From CAZQYC01 sp043746555 (GTDB taxonomy: Bacteria; Pseudomonadota; Gammaproteobacteria; Steroidobacterales; Steroidobacteraceae), in the NCBI GenBank assembly GCA_043746555.1, contig JAYTQU010000343.1:1-51611 (forward strand): a stretch of 51,611 nucleotides of DNA, given 5' to 3'. Of this stretch, positions 1-9,700 are shown piece by piece. A program made the position numbers and the translations under genes. The stretch's first letter is position 1. Every line of letters begins with the position of its first letter. Under the pieces are notes generated by a model. That model did not search any database. It had not been told where the DNA came from and worked only from the letters and a program-made list of their open reading frames with translations.

Positions 1-213
1 GGCAATGTCGGTCGCCAATTCCTTCAAGCTATGCTTGTAGGCGATGCGCTCGACGAACGGCACGAGAATATGAAACCCGGCTTGCAGAGTACGACTGTAT
101 TTACCGAGGTTCTCGATAACGTAAGCGCTTTGTTGCGGCACCACCGTCGTGGTCTTCGCCAGCACGATGAGGACCAGAATAACCAGCGCAAAAACGGCCC
201 AAGTAAAACCCAT
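1..213 (-). CDS. SPFH/stomatin-like membrane protein (paraslipin type), 3' end outside window
   Basis: Only the first 71 codons are inside the window; the gene runs off the left edge. It starts with ATG at 213 behind AAGGAG at 7-nt spacing. The protein opens with one hydrophobic segment (about residues 3-18), followed by VVPQQSAYVIENLGKYS and a PFVERIAYKHS stretch, the usual start of the SPFH/Band 7 domain of paraslipin and QmcA proteins. These are membrane-anchored scaffold proteins of lipid microdomains with roles in membrane protein quality control. The gene lies 56 nt downstream of an nfeD-type gene in the same direction, and stomatin/NfeD pairs are a widely conserved two-gene unit, which supports both calls. 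The rest of the domain is not visible. Confidence 0.85.
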   Translation of the reverse strand, partial: MGFTWAVFALVILVLIVLAKTTTVVPQQSAYVIENLGKYSRTLQAGFHILVPFVERIAYKHSLKELATDIA

Positions 214-269
214 GACAGTACTCCTTCTTGTTGCGATAACAATCTACAAACGATTCGATGCTTACGATT

Positions 270-710
270 CTATGAATGCTTGGTCGGACGAATTTGCAAC
301 GTGAGACCGTCGACATTAACGATACGCGCTTGCGATTCCGGGACAATCGCCTGGTCGCCGGTGTTCTGCGCGGTCCACGTGCTACCGCGAAACTCCACGC
401 GGCATGTCGCGCCCGGTGCAAGCTCGATCGGTACGACGACATACTCACCGGTGGGGCCAATATCGATATGCTGATTGTGTCGGCGCGTTAAGTCGTAAAG
501 TTGGCGGCGGAACAGCACCATCGAGGCGACCGACAGGCCCGCAAATACCAACCATTGCAGCCACTCCGGCATCGCGATGCCGCCCAGACTCAGCAGACCG
601 ACCAGCAGCGCCGCGGTACCGACAAACACGAGATAGAACTGCGCGTCGATAAACGCGAGCTCGGAGATGAATAGCATTGCTCCAACAACGATCCACGCCC
701 ACCACGGCAT
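270..710 (-). CDS. NfeD family membrane protein (short form)
   Basis: A 146-aa protein with two or three hydrophobic N-terminal segments (about residues 4-70) and a soluble C-terminal beta-rich part containing GPTGEYVVVPIELAPG and VEFRGSTWTA, which fits the OB-fold domain of NfeD proteins. Short NfeD proteins lack the ClpP-like protease domain of the long form and work with a stomatin partner. I chose ATG at 710 because GGAG lies six bases before it; a TTG four codons upstream is part of that Shine-Dalgarno region. It precedes the SPFH gene in the same direction, probably as an operon. The family assignment is firm; its biochemical role in this class is poorly known. Confidence 0.88.
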   Translation of the reverse strand: MPWWAWIVVGAMLFISELAFIDAQFYLVFVGTAALLVGLLSLGGIAMPEWLQWLVFAGLSVASMVLFRRQLYDLTRRHNQHIDIGPTGEYVVVPIELAPGATCRVEFRGSTWTAQNTGDQAIVPESQARIVNVDGLTLQIRPTKHS

Positions 711-943
711 AACAATCTCCAATCAATCCAATTGCGATGGAGTGTAGCCAACTGAAATCGAGGCAAGGGGATATTCGTGTCGAGCGGTCGTGGCGCCATG
801 GCCAGTGGTTCGATCCGCCGGTAAGACGTTATTTGACCGGCGAATCGCGCGCATTGCGCCAAAACAAAACCGGATCACCGGGATCGGCTTTCTATTACAA
901 GGGTCGGGTGCGATATGAGTCGGGAATTCTCGCCAGTCAGCGC

Positions 944-2539
944 TCACTTGGTCCGATACATCGCACGTAATGCGTGCTTATACAACTTGCCGTTATCGTG
1001 CCGCGGCAGACCAGGAATAAAATCGACACTGCGTGGACATTTGAAGCGCGCAAGCCGCGCGCGGCAAAACTCGATCATCTCCTCGCTCAAATCCGGCGAT
1101 GCGGAATATCCCGCTTGCAGTTCGACCACTGCTTTCACCTCTTCGCCCCATTCTGGGTTCGGCACGCCGATCACGCCGACATCGGCGACACCCGGATGCG
1201 TCATGAGCACCGCTTCAACTTCAGCGGGATAGATATTCACGCCGCCGGAAATGATGAGATTGGCGCTACGATCGGTAAGAAACAAATAACCGTCGTCGTC
1301 GAGATATCCGACATCGCCGAGCGTGTAATGCGTGTTGCGATAGGCTTGATCGGTTTTCCCCGCATCCTTGTAATAGTTGAATTTGCCGACTTCCGGTGCG
1401 GCGAGATAAACCGTGCCGATTTCGTTCGGCGGCAGTTCGCGACCTTCGTCGTCCAAGATTTGAATATGTCCTGGGGTTGTAGGTTTACCCACCGTGCCGG
1501 GTTTTTTTAACCATGTTTGCGAATCGACGCCGCAGCCGGTGCCTTCGGTGGCCGCATAGTATTCGTACACCACCGGCCCCAACCAATCGATCAATCGTTG
1601 CTTCACCGGTACCGGACACGCGGCGGCGCCATGCAACACGAATTCCAGCGAGGAAACATCGTAGCGATCGCGCACTTCCTGCGGCAACGACAACCAACGA
1701 TGAAACATGGTCGGCACCATGTGCGTGTGCGTCACGCGATACTGTTGAATAAGCCTTAATGCTTCTTCGGCATCCCATCCGTCCATCATGACAACCGTTG
1801 CGCCGTACAGTTGGGGAATGGCAAGCGAGAACGATAGCGGTGCGGCGTGATAGAGCGGTCCCGTGCAGAGGTGAACGCTTTTCCCTGCGTGATAATTATC
1901 GGTGAATCCGAGCACCGCAATGCCACTAGGCGCAGCGCCGGCGCGTTGTACGCCTTTGGGGCGACCAGTGGTGCCGGAGGTGTACAACATCGTCGTACCG
2001 ATTTCAGGATCGTCGATATCGTCGGACGATTCACGCGCGAGCGTTGTCGCAAAATCATCGAACCCGTCGATAGCTCCACCCACCGCAAGGCAGACTTTCA
2101 AATTGGAAGCGCGCTGGACGGCCGTCAACGCGATCTCGGTAAAACGTGCATCGGCGATGAATGCCTTGGCGTCGCAATCCGCCACGATGTACGCGGCCTC
2201 ATCGCCGGTGAGGTGCCAATTGATCGTCGTCAATCGCAGCCCGGCGCGGCGAATGGCCGCATTGGTTACCGCAAATTCGGGACGGTTCGACAGCAAAATC
2301 GCAACGCCATCGCCCGATCGTAAGCCCCGCGCGCGCAATGCGCGCACCAATTGATTGGCCTGCGCGTTTAATTCGCCATACGTTAGTTGTCCGGCAGGAG
2401 CAATCACCGCAGGCTCGTCGGCCAATAGTTTCGCCCATAGCGCGGACGCCATCCCGTTTGCCGCCGCTTGCAATGCTCGCGCTTGCAGGTCGGCCGCACT
2501 GAGTTGCGTGATGTCCAAAGTTGGTTCGTTTGAATGCAT
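944..2539 (-). CDS. Acyl-CoA synthetase, AMP-binding (ANL) family
   Basis: A 531-aa adenylate-forming enzyme that activates a carboxylic acid with ATP to an acyl-adenylate and then to its CoA thioester. The P-loop reads YTSGTTGRPKG (about residue 188), the A5 motif YEYYAATEGTG, the A7/A8 region YLFLTDRSANLIISGGVNIY with EVE following, and the C-terminal catalytic lysine sits in NGKLYKH. Length is normal for long- or medium-chain fatty acyl-CoA synthetases. The substrate cannot be read from sequence; a FadD-like fatty acid or aromatic acid ligase is likely. ATG at 2539 follows AAGG. It lies 58 nt downstream of yggX in the same direction and may be the last gene of the asmA-SRPBCC-mutY-yggX unit. 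Confidence 0.85.
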   Translation of the reverse strand: MHSNEPTLDITQLSAADLQARALQAAANGMASALWAKLLADEPAVIAPAGQLTYGELNAQANQLVRALRARGLRSGDGVAILLSNRPEFAVTNAAIRRAGLRLTTINWHLTGDEAAYIVADCDAKAFIADARFTEIALTAVQRASNLKVCLAVGGAIDGFDDFATTLARESSDDIDDPEIGTTMLYTSGTTGRPKGVQRAGAAPSGIAVLGFTDNYHAGKSVHLCTGPLYHAAPLSFSLAIPQLYGATVVMMDGWDAEEALRLIQQYRVTHTHMVPTMFHRWLSLPQEVRDRYDVSSLEFVLHGAAACPVPVKQRLIDWLGPVVYEYYAATEGTGCGVDSQTWLKKPGTVGKPTTPGHIQILDDEGRELPPNEIGTVYLAAPEVGKFNYYKDAGKTDQAYRNTHYTLGDVGYLDDDGYLFLTDRSANLIISGGVNIYPAEVEAVLMTHPGVADVGVIGVPNPEWGEEVKAVVELQAGYSASPDLSEEMIEFCRARLARFKCPRSVDFIPGLPRHDNGKLYKHALRAMYRTK

Positions 2540-2597
2540 ACGTCACGACCTTAACATGCAACGACGAATTGCCCCAAATAGGAGTGTAGGGATTTAT

Positions 2598-2879
2598 TCA
2601 GTGCTTGCCGTCGTCGAGCGGAACATATTCCGTCGGCTTATCCGCACCGCCACCGAAAAAAAACTTTTCCATTTCCGCGACCAGAAATTTACGCGCCTTT
2701 GGTTCGATAGGCGAAAGACGATACTCGTTGAGCAACATCGTCTGGTGCTTGAGCCATTGTTGCCATGCCTGTTTGGAAACATTCGCGAAAATGCGCTGCC
2801 CGAGCTCGCCCGGATACGGCGCATAGTCGAGGCCTTCGGCTGCTTGTTTAAGGATGACGCACTGTACGGTTCGGGGCAT
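2598..2879 (-). CDS. yggX: Fe(2+)-trafficking / oxidative damage protection protein YggX
   Basis: A 93-aa protein matching the YggX family over its whole length: N-terminal MPRTVQCVILKQAAEGLD with the conserved cysteine at position 7, the PYPGELGQRI block, WQQWLKHQTMLLNEYRL, and the C-terminal MEKFFFG motif. YggX helps protect iron-sulfur enzymes and is linked to iron trafficking under oxidative stress. It begins 17 nt after the mutY stop codon on the same strand. mutY-yggX is a conserved gammaproteobacterial pair, and MutY itself carries a 4Fe-4S cluster. The Shine-Dalgarno sequence is weak, so translation may be coupled to mutY. Confidence 0.95.
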   Translation of the reverse strand: MPRTVQCVILKQAAEGLDYAPYPGELGQRIFANVSKQAWQQWLKHQTMLLNEYRLSPIEPKARKFLVAEMEKFFFGGGADKPTEYVPLDDGKH

Positions 2880-2896
2880 GACAACGCTTCGCTAGA

Positions 2897-3967
2897 TTAT
2901 CGGCTATTGGCCATTGGGTATTGGCCATTGGGTATTGGGAAGTCTGCCAACTGACGAATGATATCCGCGACGGGCTTGGCCAATCCAATTCGCGGCGGCT
3001 GTTTCACATCGTACCAGCAGTGACGATCGCTATCAGCAACTTGCATATAGTCGGCGTGTTGAACAAGAAGGGGCCGCAATTCCAAGTCGAAGTGCGTGAA
3101 GCTGTGATGATAGGTTGGCAATGGACTACCGACGACGTGGGTCGCACCGGAAAATCGAACGCAGTCCGCTTCGTTCTCAAACTGCGGAAACGTCCAGAGG
3201 CCGCCCCAAATTCCGCTCGGCGGACGGCGTTCCAACAACACCGCGCCCGCCGCGTTCATTGCCACTAACACGAATGCTCGGCGCTTCGGTCGTTCGCGTT
3301 TCGCCCGCCGCGTCGGCAATGACGCCTGTAAATCATCGCGATAAGCCACGCACTGCTCGCGAAGCGGACAGTCGGCGCAGTGCGGTCGCGCTCGAGCGCA
3401 AAGCGTTGCGCCCAAATCCATAATCGCCTGTGTGTACTGCGCTACGCGATCGGTGGGCGTGCATTGCTCCGCTAATTTCCATAGTTGATTTTCGATTTTC
3501 TTGTCGCCGGGAAAGCCGGCGATACCAAAATAGCGCGTAAGCACGCGCTTCACATTGCCATCCAAAATGGGATGGCGCGGCTGACTCGACAACGCGAGTA
3601 TGGCGCCCGCCGTCGAGCGACCGATGCCGGGCAACGACTCAACTTCATGCAGTGTCGTGGGAAATACGCCGGCGTGCTCGTTGACGATCGCTTGCGCAGC
3701 ACGATGCAAGTTGCGCGCACGCGCGTAGTAACCGAGCCCCGTCCACAAATGCAACACTTCGTCGATTGGCGCACGCGCCAACGCCGCAACGTCGGCGAAC
3801 TGCCGCATGAAGCGCTCATAGTAGGGAATCACGGTGATCACTTGCGTTTGTTGCAACATGATTTCCGAAATCCACACGCGATACGGCGTTGGATTTTGTT
3901 GCCACGGCAAGTGCTTGCGGCCGGCATGATCGAACCACGCGAGCAAGGGTTGCGAAAGCGCGGTCAT
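2897..3967 (-). CDS. mutY: A/G-specific adenine glycosylase MutY
   Basis: A 356-aa base-excision repair enzyme that removes adenine mispaired with 8-oxoguanine. Visible landmarks: the catalytic glutamate region ISEIMLQQTQV, the helix-hairpin-helix LPGIGRSTAGAIL, the GPD-type aspartate in PILDGNVKRVL, the 4Fe-4S ligands spaced C-X6-C-X2-C-X5-C in CARARPHCADCPLREQC, and a NUDIX-like C-terminal domain for 8-oxoG recognition. ATG at 3967 is preceded by AAAGGAG, and its first bases overlap the stop of the SRPBCC gene as ATGA. The last 13 or so residues are encoded by a short tandem repeat (2906-2940) and look like a recent extension. mutM lies in the same window at 38.6 kb, so two enzymes of the GO repair system are present. 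Confidence 0.95.
   Translation of the reverse strand: MTALSQPLLAWFDHAGRKHLPWQQNPTPYRVWISEIMLQQTQVITVIPYYERFMRQFADVAALARAPIDEVLHLWTGLGYYARARNLHRAAQAIVNEHAGVFPTTLHEVESLPGIGRSTAGAILALSSQPRHPILDGNVKRVLTRYFGIAGFPGDKKIENQLWKLAEQCTPTDRVAQYTQAIMDLGATLCARARPHCADCPLREQCVAYRDDLQASLPTRRAKRERPKRRAFVLVAMNAAGAVLLERRPPSGIWGGLWTFPQFENEADCVRFSGATHVVGSPLPTYHHSFTHFDLELRPLLVQHADYMQVADSDRHCWYDVKQPPRIGLAKPVADIIRQLADFPIPNGQYPMANSR
2906..2940. repeat. Short tandem repeat, 14-bp unit, at the 3' end of mutY
   Basis: Two perfect copies of ATTGGCCATTGGGT (2906-2919 and 2920-2933) are followed by a third partial copy (2934-2940). The array supplies the last codons of mutY just before its TAA. Similar short degenerate runs occur between genes of some gammaproteobacteria; here the array has been read into a coding sequence. 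Confidence 0.7.
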
Positions 3968-4536
3968 CGCGCGCTCCTTTGCGCTTCGTGCTCGACCCGT
4001 CGAAAAAGATCGAGGCTTGCCTCGCGCAGCGTACGCAACATGAGCGCGCGGCCGATTAGCGGCGGAATCCAAAATCCCGGCGCGATACTAGTGGAGTAAC
4101 TCACGCGCGTCTGTTCTCCGAGAGCTTGCAATTGCGTGTGCGTCTCGCCGCTGGTGACTTCGCTTTGCGCCGGCAACACCTTCGCCAACAATTCATTGTC
4201 GCGTTCTTGCACGCGCTCAACGCGCTTCACCGTACGACAGAACACGGCAAAACAGGCGCGCAATTTCGTGGACAAAACCACTTCGTGCGGTCCGTCGCGG
4301 CTGATAACGGTCGCTTCCACAATGCGCGCATCGAGCTTTGGATAGTGCGCATAGTCGCGCAATATATCCTGAACACGCTCTCGCGGCGCATCGATCACGG
4401 CGACCAGAGTCAATTGATACTGTCGATCGCGATACTTGCTGTCCAAATGCTCGACGGTCAACGCGTGCGCAGCGGAGCAACTCATCGACAAGACGATTGC
4501 AGCGATAAATCCCCGGAACGCTTTCGAAATCGTCAT
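3964..4536 (-). CDS. SRPBCC family protein with signal peptide (START/polyketide-cyclase-like)
   Basis: A 190-aa protein with an N-terminal signal peptide (MTISKAFRGFIAAIVLSMSC, then SAAHA as the likely cleavage region) and a domain that reads like the SRPBCC/START-like fold: VAVIDAPRERVQDILRDYAH and a later long C-terminal helix (about residues 160-185). This fold makes a hydrophobic ligand pocket; the ligand is unknown. After the signal peptide, cysteines remain at about residues 95 and 100. It starts with ATG at 4536, overlapping the AsmA-like stop (ATGA), and its own stop overlaps the mutY start in the same way, so the three genes are translationally coupled. Export to the periplasm is inferred from the signal peptide. 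Confidence 0.75.
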   Translation of the reverse strand: MTISKAFRGFIAAIVLSMSCSAAHALTVEHLDSKYRDRQYQLTLVAVIDAPRERVQDILRDYAHYPKLDARIVEATVISRDGPHEVVLSTKLRACFAVFCRTVKRVERVQERDNELLAKVLPAQSEVTSGETHTQLQALGEQTRVSYSTSIAPGFWIPPLIGRALMLRTLREASLDLFRRVEHEAQRSAR

Positions 4537-6593
4537 CGACGAAATAGATCTTGCAGCTTGTTCTGCAACTTCTCTTGCAGTTTTTCGCGCGCTTTGTCTT
4601 TCTGCTTTTCCACTTCTTGTTTGACGCGCGCCTTTACCAACCCTTCGACATCCGGCCGTATCGATGGCGATGCCAATGAACCGGAAACCTTCACCGGGAT
4701 TTGTGCATCGACCAAGTCGCCGGCGTTCGCATCGTCGGCCATGCGCAGCACTTGCACATTGAGCTTGTAATCCAATGTGCTCTTCACGATGTCGACGCTG
4801 CCGCTGCCGCCGACTTTGAGATATTGCATGGCAATATCGAGATCGTTGTTGGTCAGCACGCCATTTTGAATCGCGCCGGTTCCCTTGCACGTGGTGAACG
4901 GCGTACGCGCCGCGCCGATTCGTTCCGGTAACGCTTCGCGATGCAACAGCGCACGGGCTCGCTTAATTTCGTACCACAGATCCGTGCCCTCGAATGCTCC
5001 GTTGGTGACATTGAAATCCAAATTGCCGGCGAGCGTTTTTTGCATTGCCAACGTGTCGGCGCCTGTGGCGTTCGCTTTGATATTTGCTTGACCGCGACCC
5101 GACACCTTGTTCGTGTCGAACATATCTTTAAACAACGGCGCGAAATCGATATGGTCGGCGTGCGACTCCACCACGAGTCGCGGCACCTTGCCGGTCACAT
5201 CGATAGTCATCGAGCCGCGATACTGACCGCCGTAGAGCGCGGCATCGGTCGGCGCAAAACGCACGTCACCATCGCGCGCGTTGACGCTCACATGCAGTTT
5301 CGCCAAACGCATGCCCGCGAAGGTCGCGTCGCCGATGCGCAAATCGCCACGTGCGTTCAACGCGCGCAAAGCCTCGACCGGAATCGGCGTCGGCGTCGGT
5401 GCATTGTCTTGAACGGACTTCGCGGCGGCCGGCTTTTCCGGAGGCGGTAAATAGCGATCGAAATCCATCCGATCGAGATTCAAATCGAAACGCAGTGCGT
5501 TGGCATCGATATCGACGATCGCCAACTCGCCGCCGGCGGTAGTGCCGTCGAGTTTCATCTGTACATTTTTCATCGTCACGGAATTCTTGGTGGCTTGCAC
5601 TTGCGCTTGCAGGCTGAACTGTTTGAGCACACTCGCGTCGCGCGTCACCGGCGCATCGAGCCCCAACTTGCTCATGAGTTCGCGCGGCGAGAACGACGCG
5701 AGATCGATCTGTCCGCTGATTTGCGGCGCATCGAAAATCTCTTTGCCGCTCAATGTCCCGGTCATGTTCGCATTGCCGAAAGACAGCTTCAGTCCATCCA
5801 TCGCAAAGGTTTGTTGACGCAAATCGACCGCCAGCGAATGCACATCGAGCGTGAGCGGGACGCTGGATGCATTTTTATTCGTCGTCACCTGCGTCGCGAA
5901 CGACACATTCTTCAACACATGGCGTTGCGCATCGAAATCGGGTGTTACGGTGGCGGACAATTTCACCGGCATCGCGCGTTGCCGATCTTGTTCGACGACA
6001 AATGCGACCGCAAGATCGAAGGGTTTCGTCGAGGAAATATTGCCCGTCGTTAAATTGAAATCGCGAATGGCGGTGCGCGTTTTCGCTTTGCGATCGTCGA
6101 TCACCACTACGCCGTCTTGAATGCGTAAACCGGCGACGCTGGCGTTCACTTTCGAATCGGCGTTGATCGCTTGCGCGGGCGCGTTCGCATTGTTTTCCGA
6201 CAGGTCCGACCAATTGTGTCGCCCACGCTCATCGGTGATCAGACGAATACTGGGTTTGATGAGCCGCACATCGCCGATCTCAAGCTCGCCGTGAAACAGC
6301 GGCATCAGGCGGATGCTTAATTGCGCCTCTTCGAACGACACGAACGGCTGCTCGCCGAATCCCGGTCGCTCGCCGAGTTGCGCCGGCCCGAGTTTGACGG
6401 CCAACCAAGGAAACACGGTGAGCTTGAGATCGCCTTGTAGCGTCAATTTGCGCTGCGTGCGCTGCTCGGCCAAACGCGCGATATCGGCCTTGTAGTCGTT
6501 GGGATTGAAAAACACGGCGAACAACGCAATCCCCAGCACCGCTAGCGCTAACAAACCGGCGATTGTAATTCCCACCCACTTTACTAGTCGCAT
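4533..6593 (-). CDS. AsmA family outer-membrane biogenesis protein
   Basis: A 686-aa protein with one N-terminal transmembrane anchor (about residues 5-30) and a large periplasmic part. The opening FNPNDYKADIARLAEQRTQR, with LTLQGDLKLTVFPWLAVKLG after it, is the AsmA N-terminal signature, and the C-terminal half (VSGRGQANIKANATG, GNLDFNVTNGAFEGTDL) matches AsmA-like C-terminal repeats. AsmA proteins belong to a family thought to form bridge-like lipid conduits between inner and outer membranes. The extreme C-terminus is a charged coiled coil rich in K, E and Q (about residues 650-686). ATG at 6593 follows AAGGGG with 8-nt spacing. It is the first gene of the minus-strand run to mutY and is divergent from the hybrid kinase. 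Confidence 0.88.
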   Translation of the reverse strand: MRLVKWVGITIAGLLALAVLGIALFAVFFNPNDYKADIARLAEQRTQRKLTLQGDLKLTVFPWLAVKLGPAQLGERPGFGEQPFVSFEEAQLSIRLMPLFHGELEIGDVRLIKPSIRLITDERGRHNWSDLSENNANAPAQAINADSKVNASVAGLRIQDGVVVIDDRKAKTRTAIRDFNLTTGNISSTKPFDLAVAFVVEQDRQRAMPVKLSATVTPDFDAQRHVLKNVSFATQVTTNKNASSVPLTLDVHSLAVDLRQQTFAMDGLKLSFGNANMTGTLSGKEIFDAPQISGQIDLASFSPRELMSKLGLDAPVTRDASVLKQFSLQAQVQATKNSVTMKNVQMKLDGTTAGGELAIVDIDANALRFDLNLDRMDFDRYLPPPEKPAAAKSVQDNAPTPTPIPVEALRALNARGDLRIGDATFAGMRLAKLHVSVNARDGDVRFAPTDAALYGGQYRGSMTIDVTGKVPRLVVESHADHIDFAPLFKDMFDTNKVSGRGQANIKANATGADTLAMQKTLAGNLDFNVTNGAFEGTDLWYEIKRARALLHREALPERIGAARTPFTTCKGTGAIQNGVLTNNDLDIAMQYLKVGGSGSVDIVKSTLDYKLNVQVLRMADDANAGDLVDAQIPVKVSGSLASPSIRPDVEGLVKARVKQEVEKQKDKAREKLQEKLQNKLQDLFRR

Positions 6594-6762
6594 GCTCTTT
6601 TCCCCTTACTGCGCTCCGCAGAACGCGATTCTAACGATCGATGTCCACCTATTCACGCCTAATTCCAGCACCTCAATCAAGCCTCAATGTACAGGGAGCG
6701 CGGCCGTTACAGAACCATACGCTCCAATCCGTCCCGAAGCCGGACAGCGGGCGTCTTTGGTC

Positions 6763-9700
6763 ATGCAAGTTGGTAAACCTTCGATAGATAAGCGCCCTCG
6801 AAACGTGACACCGTTGCCGCCAAAAAATTCCCATTTCGACAGACGCCTGCGGGTTGTCGGCTACATTGCGCTCGCTGCGGGAGCAGGAACGGTTGCATCG
6901 CTGTTTGGCGTCGGCGCTGCACTCGGTTGCGTCGCCATGGCGGCCTTGTCGTGGGCGATCCATCGACAACGTCCCGCGGCCGGCGCCGTGCCGGAGTCGC
7001 GCGACGAACCCCACGCTATCTTGGAACGACTCACGCTTGCCACCCAAGCCGCCGATATCTCCGCATGGGAATTCGATGTCGCGTCGCGTCGCTTTGTGTG
7101 GGACATGAATCGTCCCAAAGCGTTCGGACTCGACATGGTTCCGATTGCGGATTTAGCGGCGGGACTCATCGCAGCCACGCATCCCGACGATCGTCCGCTA
7201 CTGCTCGATAGTGTTCGACAAACGCTGTTGCGCGGAGAGAACACTTATTCCTATCGCTTTCGACTCGCGCGGCCGGGATTTCCGATTCGACACATGGAAT
7301 CGTTTGCGCGCATCGTGACCGACTCGCGCGGCGAACCGGAGCGCGTGCTCGGCGCAACCTGGTATATCACCAACGAAGTACAAACGACCGAGATGCTGCA
7401 ACGACAGGCGGAACAAGAGCGTTCGTTGCTCGATCGTTTCGCCATCGCCACGCAGGCCGCCGACATCAACAGTTGGGAAGTGCAATTCAATCCGCCGCGC
7501 ATAGTGTGGCACGACAACTTCGATCCGCTCCTTATCACCGACGGCAATGACGATCCTCTGCCGGGCGTAATCGCTCGTCAGCATCCCGACGACCGGAACG
7601 CGTTTGGTCAAGCGGTCATTGCCGCTTCCAAGGCGAAGAGTGACATCGCTTCGTACCGTTATCGCATCAAGGACGGCAAGAACAACTGGCAACACACTCA
7701 AAATCACGCGCGCTTGCTTTTCGATGCGAACGGCAAGCTCATCCGCGCACTCGGCGTCACCTGGTTCATTACCCGGGAAGTCGAAGCGGCGGAACAGATG
7801 CAACAGCAAGCCGAGCAACTGCGTGCCGCCAAGCGCCGCATGGAACGCGCTGCGTTATCGAGCTCCGAAGGACATTTCGAATTGGATCTGCAAACGCAAC
7901 AAGCCTGGCACTCGGAGAGTTTTCATGCGTTGCTTGGCTATGCGCCCGGCAGTTTACTACTGTCGATCGATGCAGCGACGGCGTTGTTACGACATTCCGA
8001 CGACGCCGATGAGCATCGCGATCATATCGCGCAACATGTCGCTGGCGGCGAACCGTATGTGTTCGAAGCGCGCTATCGCATGACGAGCGGCGATTACCGG
8101 TGGTTCAAGATTCGCGGTTGTTCCGAATTGGGATCCGACGGCAAACCGATTCGAGTAGCCGGATCGATTCAAGATATTCACGAGCAAAAACTCGCACAGG
8201 ATGCATTGCGGTTGGTCCAAGACCGCTTCGAGCGCGCCATTCACGGGACGCAAGATGGATTGTGGGAAGTGGAGGCCGACGCCAGCAGCGCGTGGCATTC
8301 GCCGCGCTTTGCGGCGCTGCTCGGTTACGACGAATCCGAACTGCCGCAAGGCACCCAGTTTATGCACGATCGAATTCATCCGGAAGACCTGGCAATCGTC
8401 GCCGCCGCCGTCGTCGCTCACTATCGCGACAACCTGCCGTTCGACATCGAATTGCGACTGCGCACCAAGAGCGACGACTATCGCTGGTATCGAGCGCGCG
8501 CGGTCGCTGCGCGCGACGCCACCGGCAAACCGCTGCGCATGTCGGGCTCAATGCAAGATGTCACCGACGCGCGTTTGGCGCGCGAAGAACTGGTGCGCGC
8601 GACCGAAGCCGCGCAAGCGGCGAACTTCGCGAAAAGCGCGTTCCTGGCCAATGTGAGTCACGAAATTCGCACGCCAATGAACGGCATTTTAGGAATGACG
8701 GGCTTGTTGATCGAAACCGAACTCGATCACGCGCAGCGCGATTACGCCGAGACGATTCGCGCCAGCGCCGACTCATTGCTCACGGTGATTAACGATATCT
8801 TGGATTTCTCGAAGATCGAAGCGGGAAAACTCGACATCGAATCGCTGGAACTCGACTTGCGCAGCAACGTCGAAGACGTCGGCGACATGATGGCGTTCCA
8901 AGCCGCGGCCAAGAAACTCGAATTGGTCGTCAACATGCATCCGGACGTGCCACGATTCGTGCGCGGCGACCCGCAACGCATCCGGCAATGCTTAATCAAC
9001 TTGGTGGGCAACGCGATTAAATTTACGCGTGCGGGCGAAGTGGTCATCGAAGTCGCCAAGGTGATTTCGACCACCGGAGAAATGCTCACGCGATTCGAAG
9101 TTCGCGACACCGGCATCGGCATCGCATCCGAGGCTCTCAGCAATCTATTTCAACCATTCACGCAAGCCGACTCATCGACCACGCGTGACTTCGGCGGAAC
9201 GGGCTTAGGTCTGTCGATTGTGCGCCGCCTCACGGAGTTGATGGACGGCGCAACCGGTGCGCGCAGTCAACTCGGTGTGGGCTCGACGTTTTGGTTTGAG
9301 TTGCCGCTAGAAGCGGCGCCGACACCCGAACGTATCGATCTGCATTTTGGCGATGCGCACGACAAACGCATCTTGATCGTGGACGACAATCACACCAATC
9401 GCCGCGTGTTGCTCGGCCAACTTGAACAAGCGGGGTTCAACGTCGAGGCGGAGGCGAATGGCGTCGATGCGTTGGCGACCATGCAGCAAGCGGTGGCGGA
9501 TGCGCGACCCTTCGACATTGCGTTGATCGATTTTCAAATGCCGGAAATGGATGGCGCAATGCTGGGCGAACGCATCAATGGCGACGCCGAACTTTCGCGC
9601 ACGCGCACCCTCATGCTCACCTCCATGGATCGACACGGCGACATGCGACAATTCGCCGCCATGGGATTCGCCGGATATTTATCGAAGCCAGTGCGCAGCA

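Noticed and set aside
4126..4770. Plus-strand frame of 214 aa antisense to the SRPBCC and AsmA-like genes
   Set aside because: Mirror of codon bias in GC-rich coding DNA; no ribosome site, no family features; the minus-strand genes are well supported.
8100..8792. Plus-strand 230-aa frame overlapping the hub kinase in another frame
   Set aside because: Extreme Arg content and no conserved motifs; the overlapping frame carries PAS and HisKA motifs.
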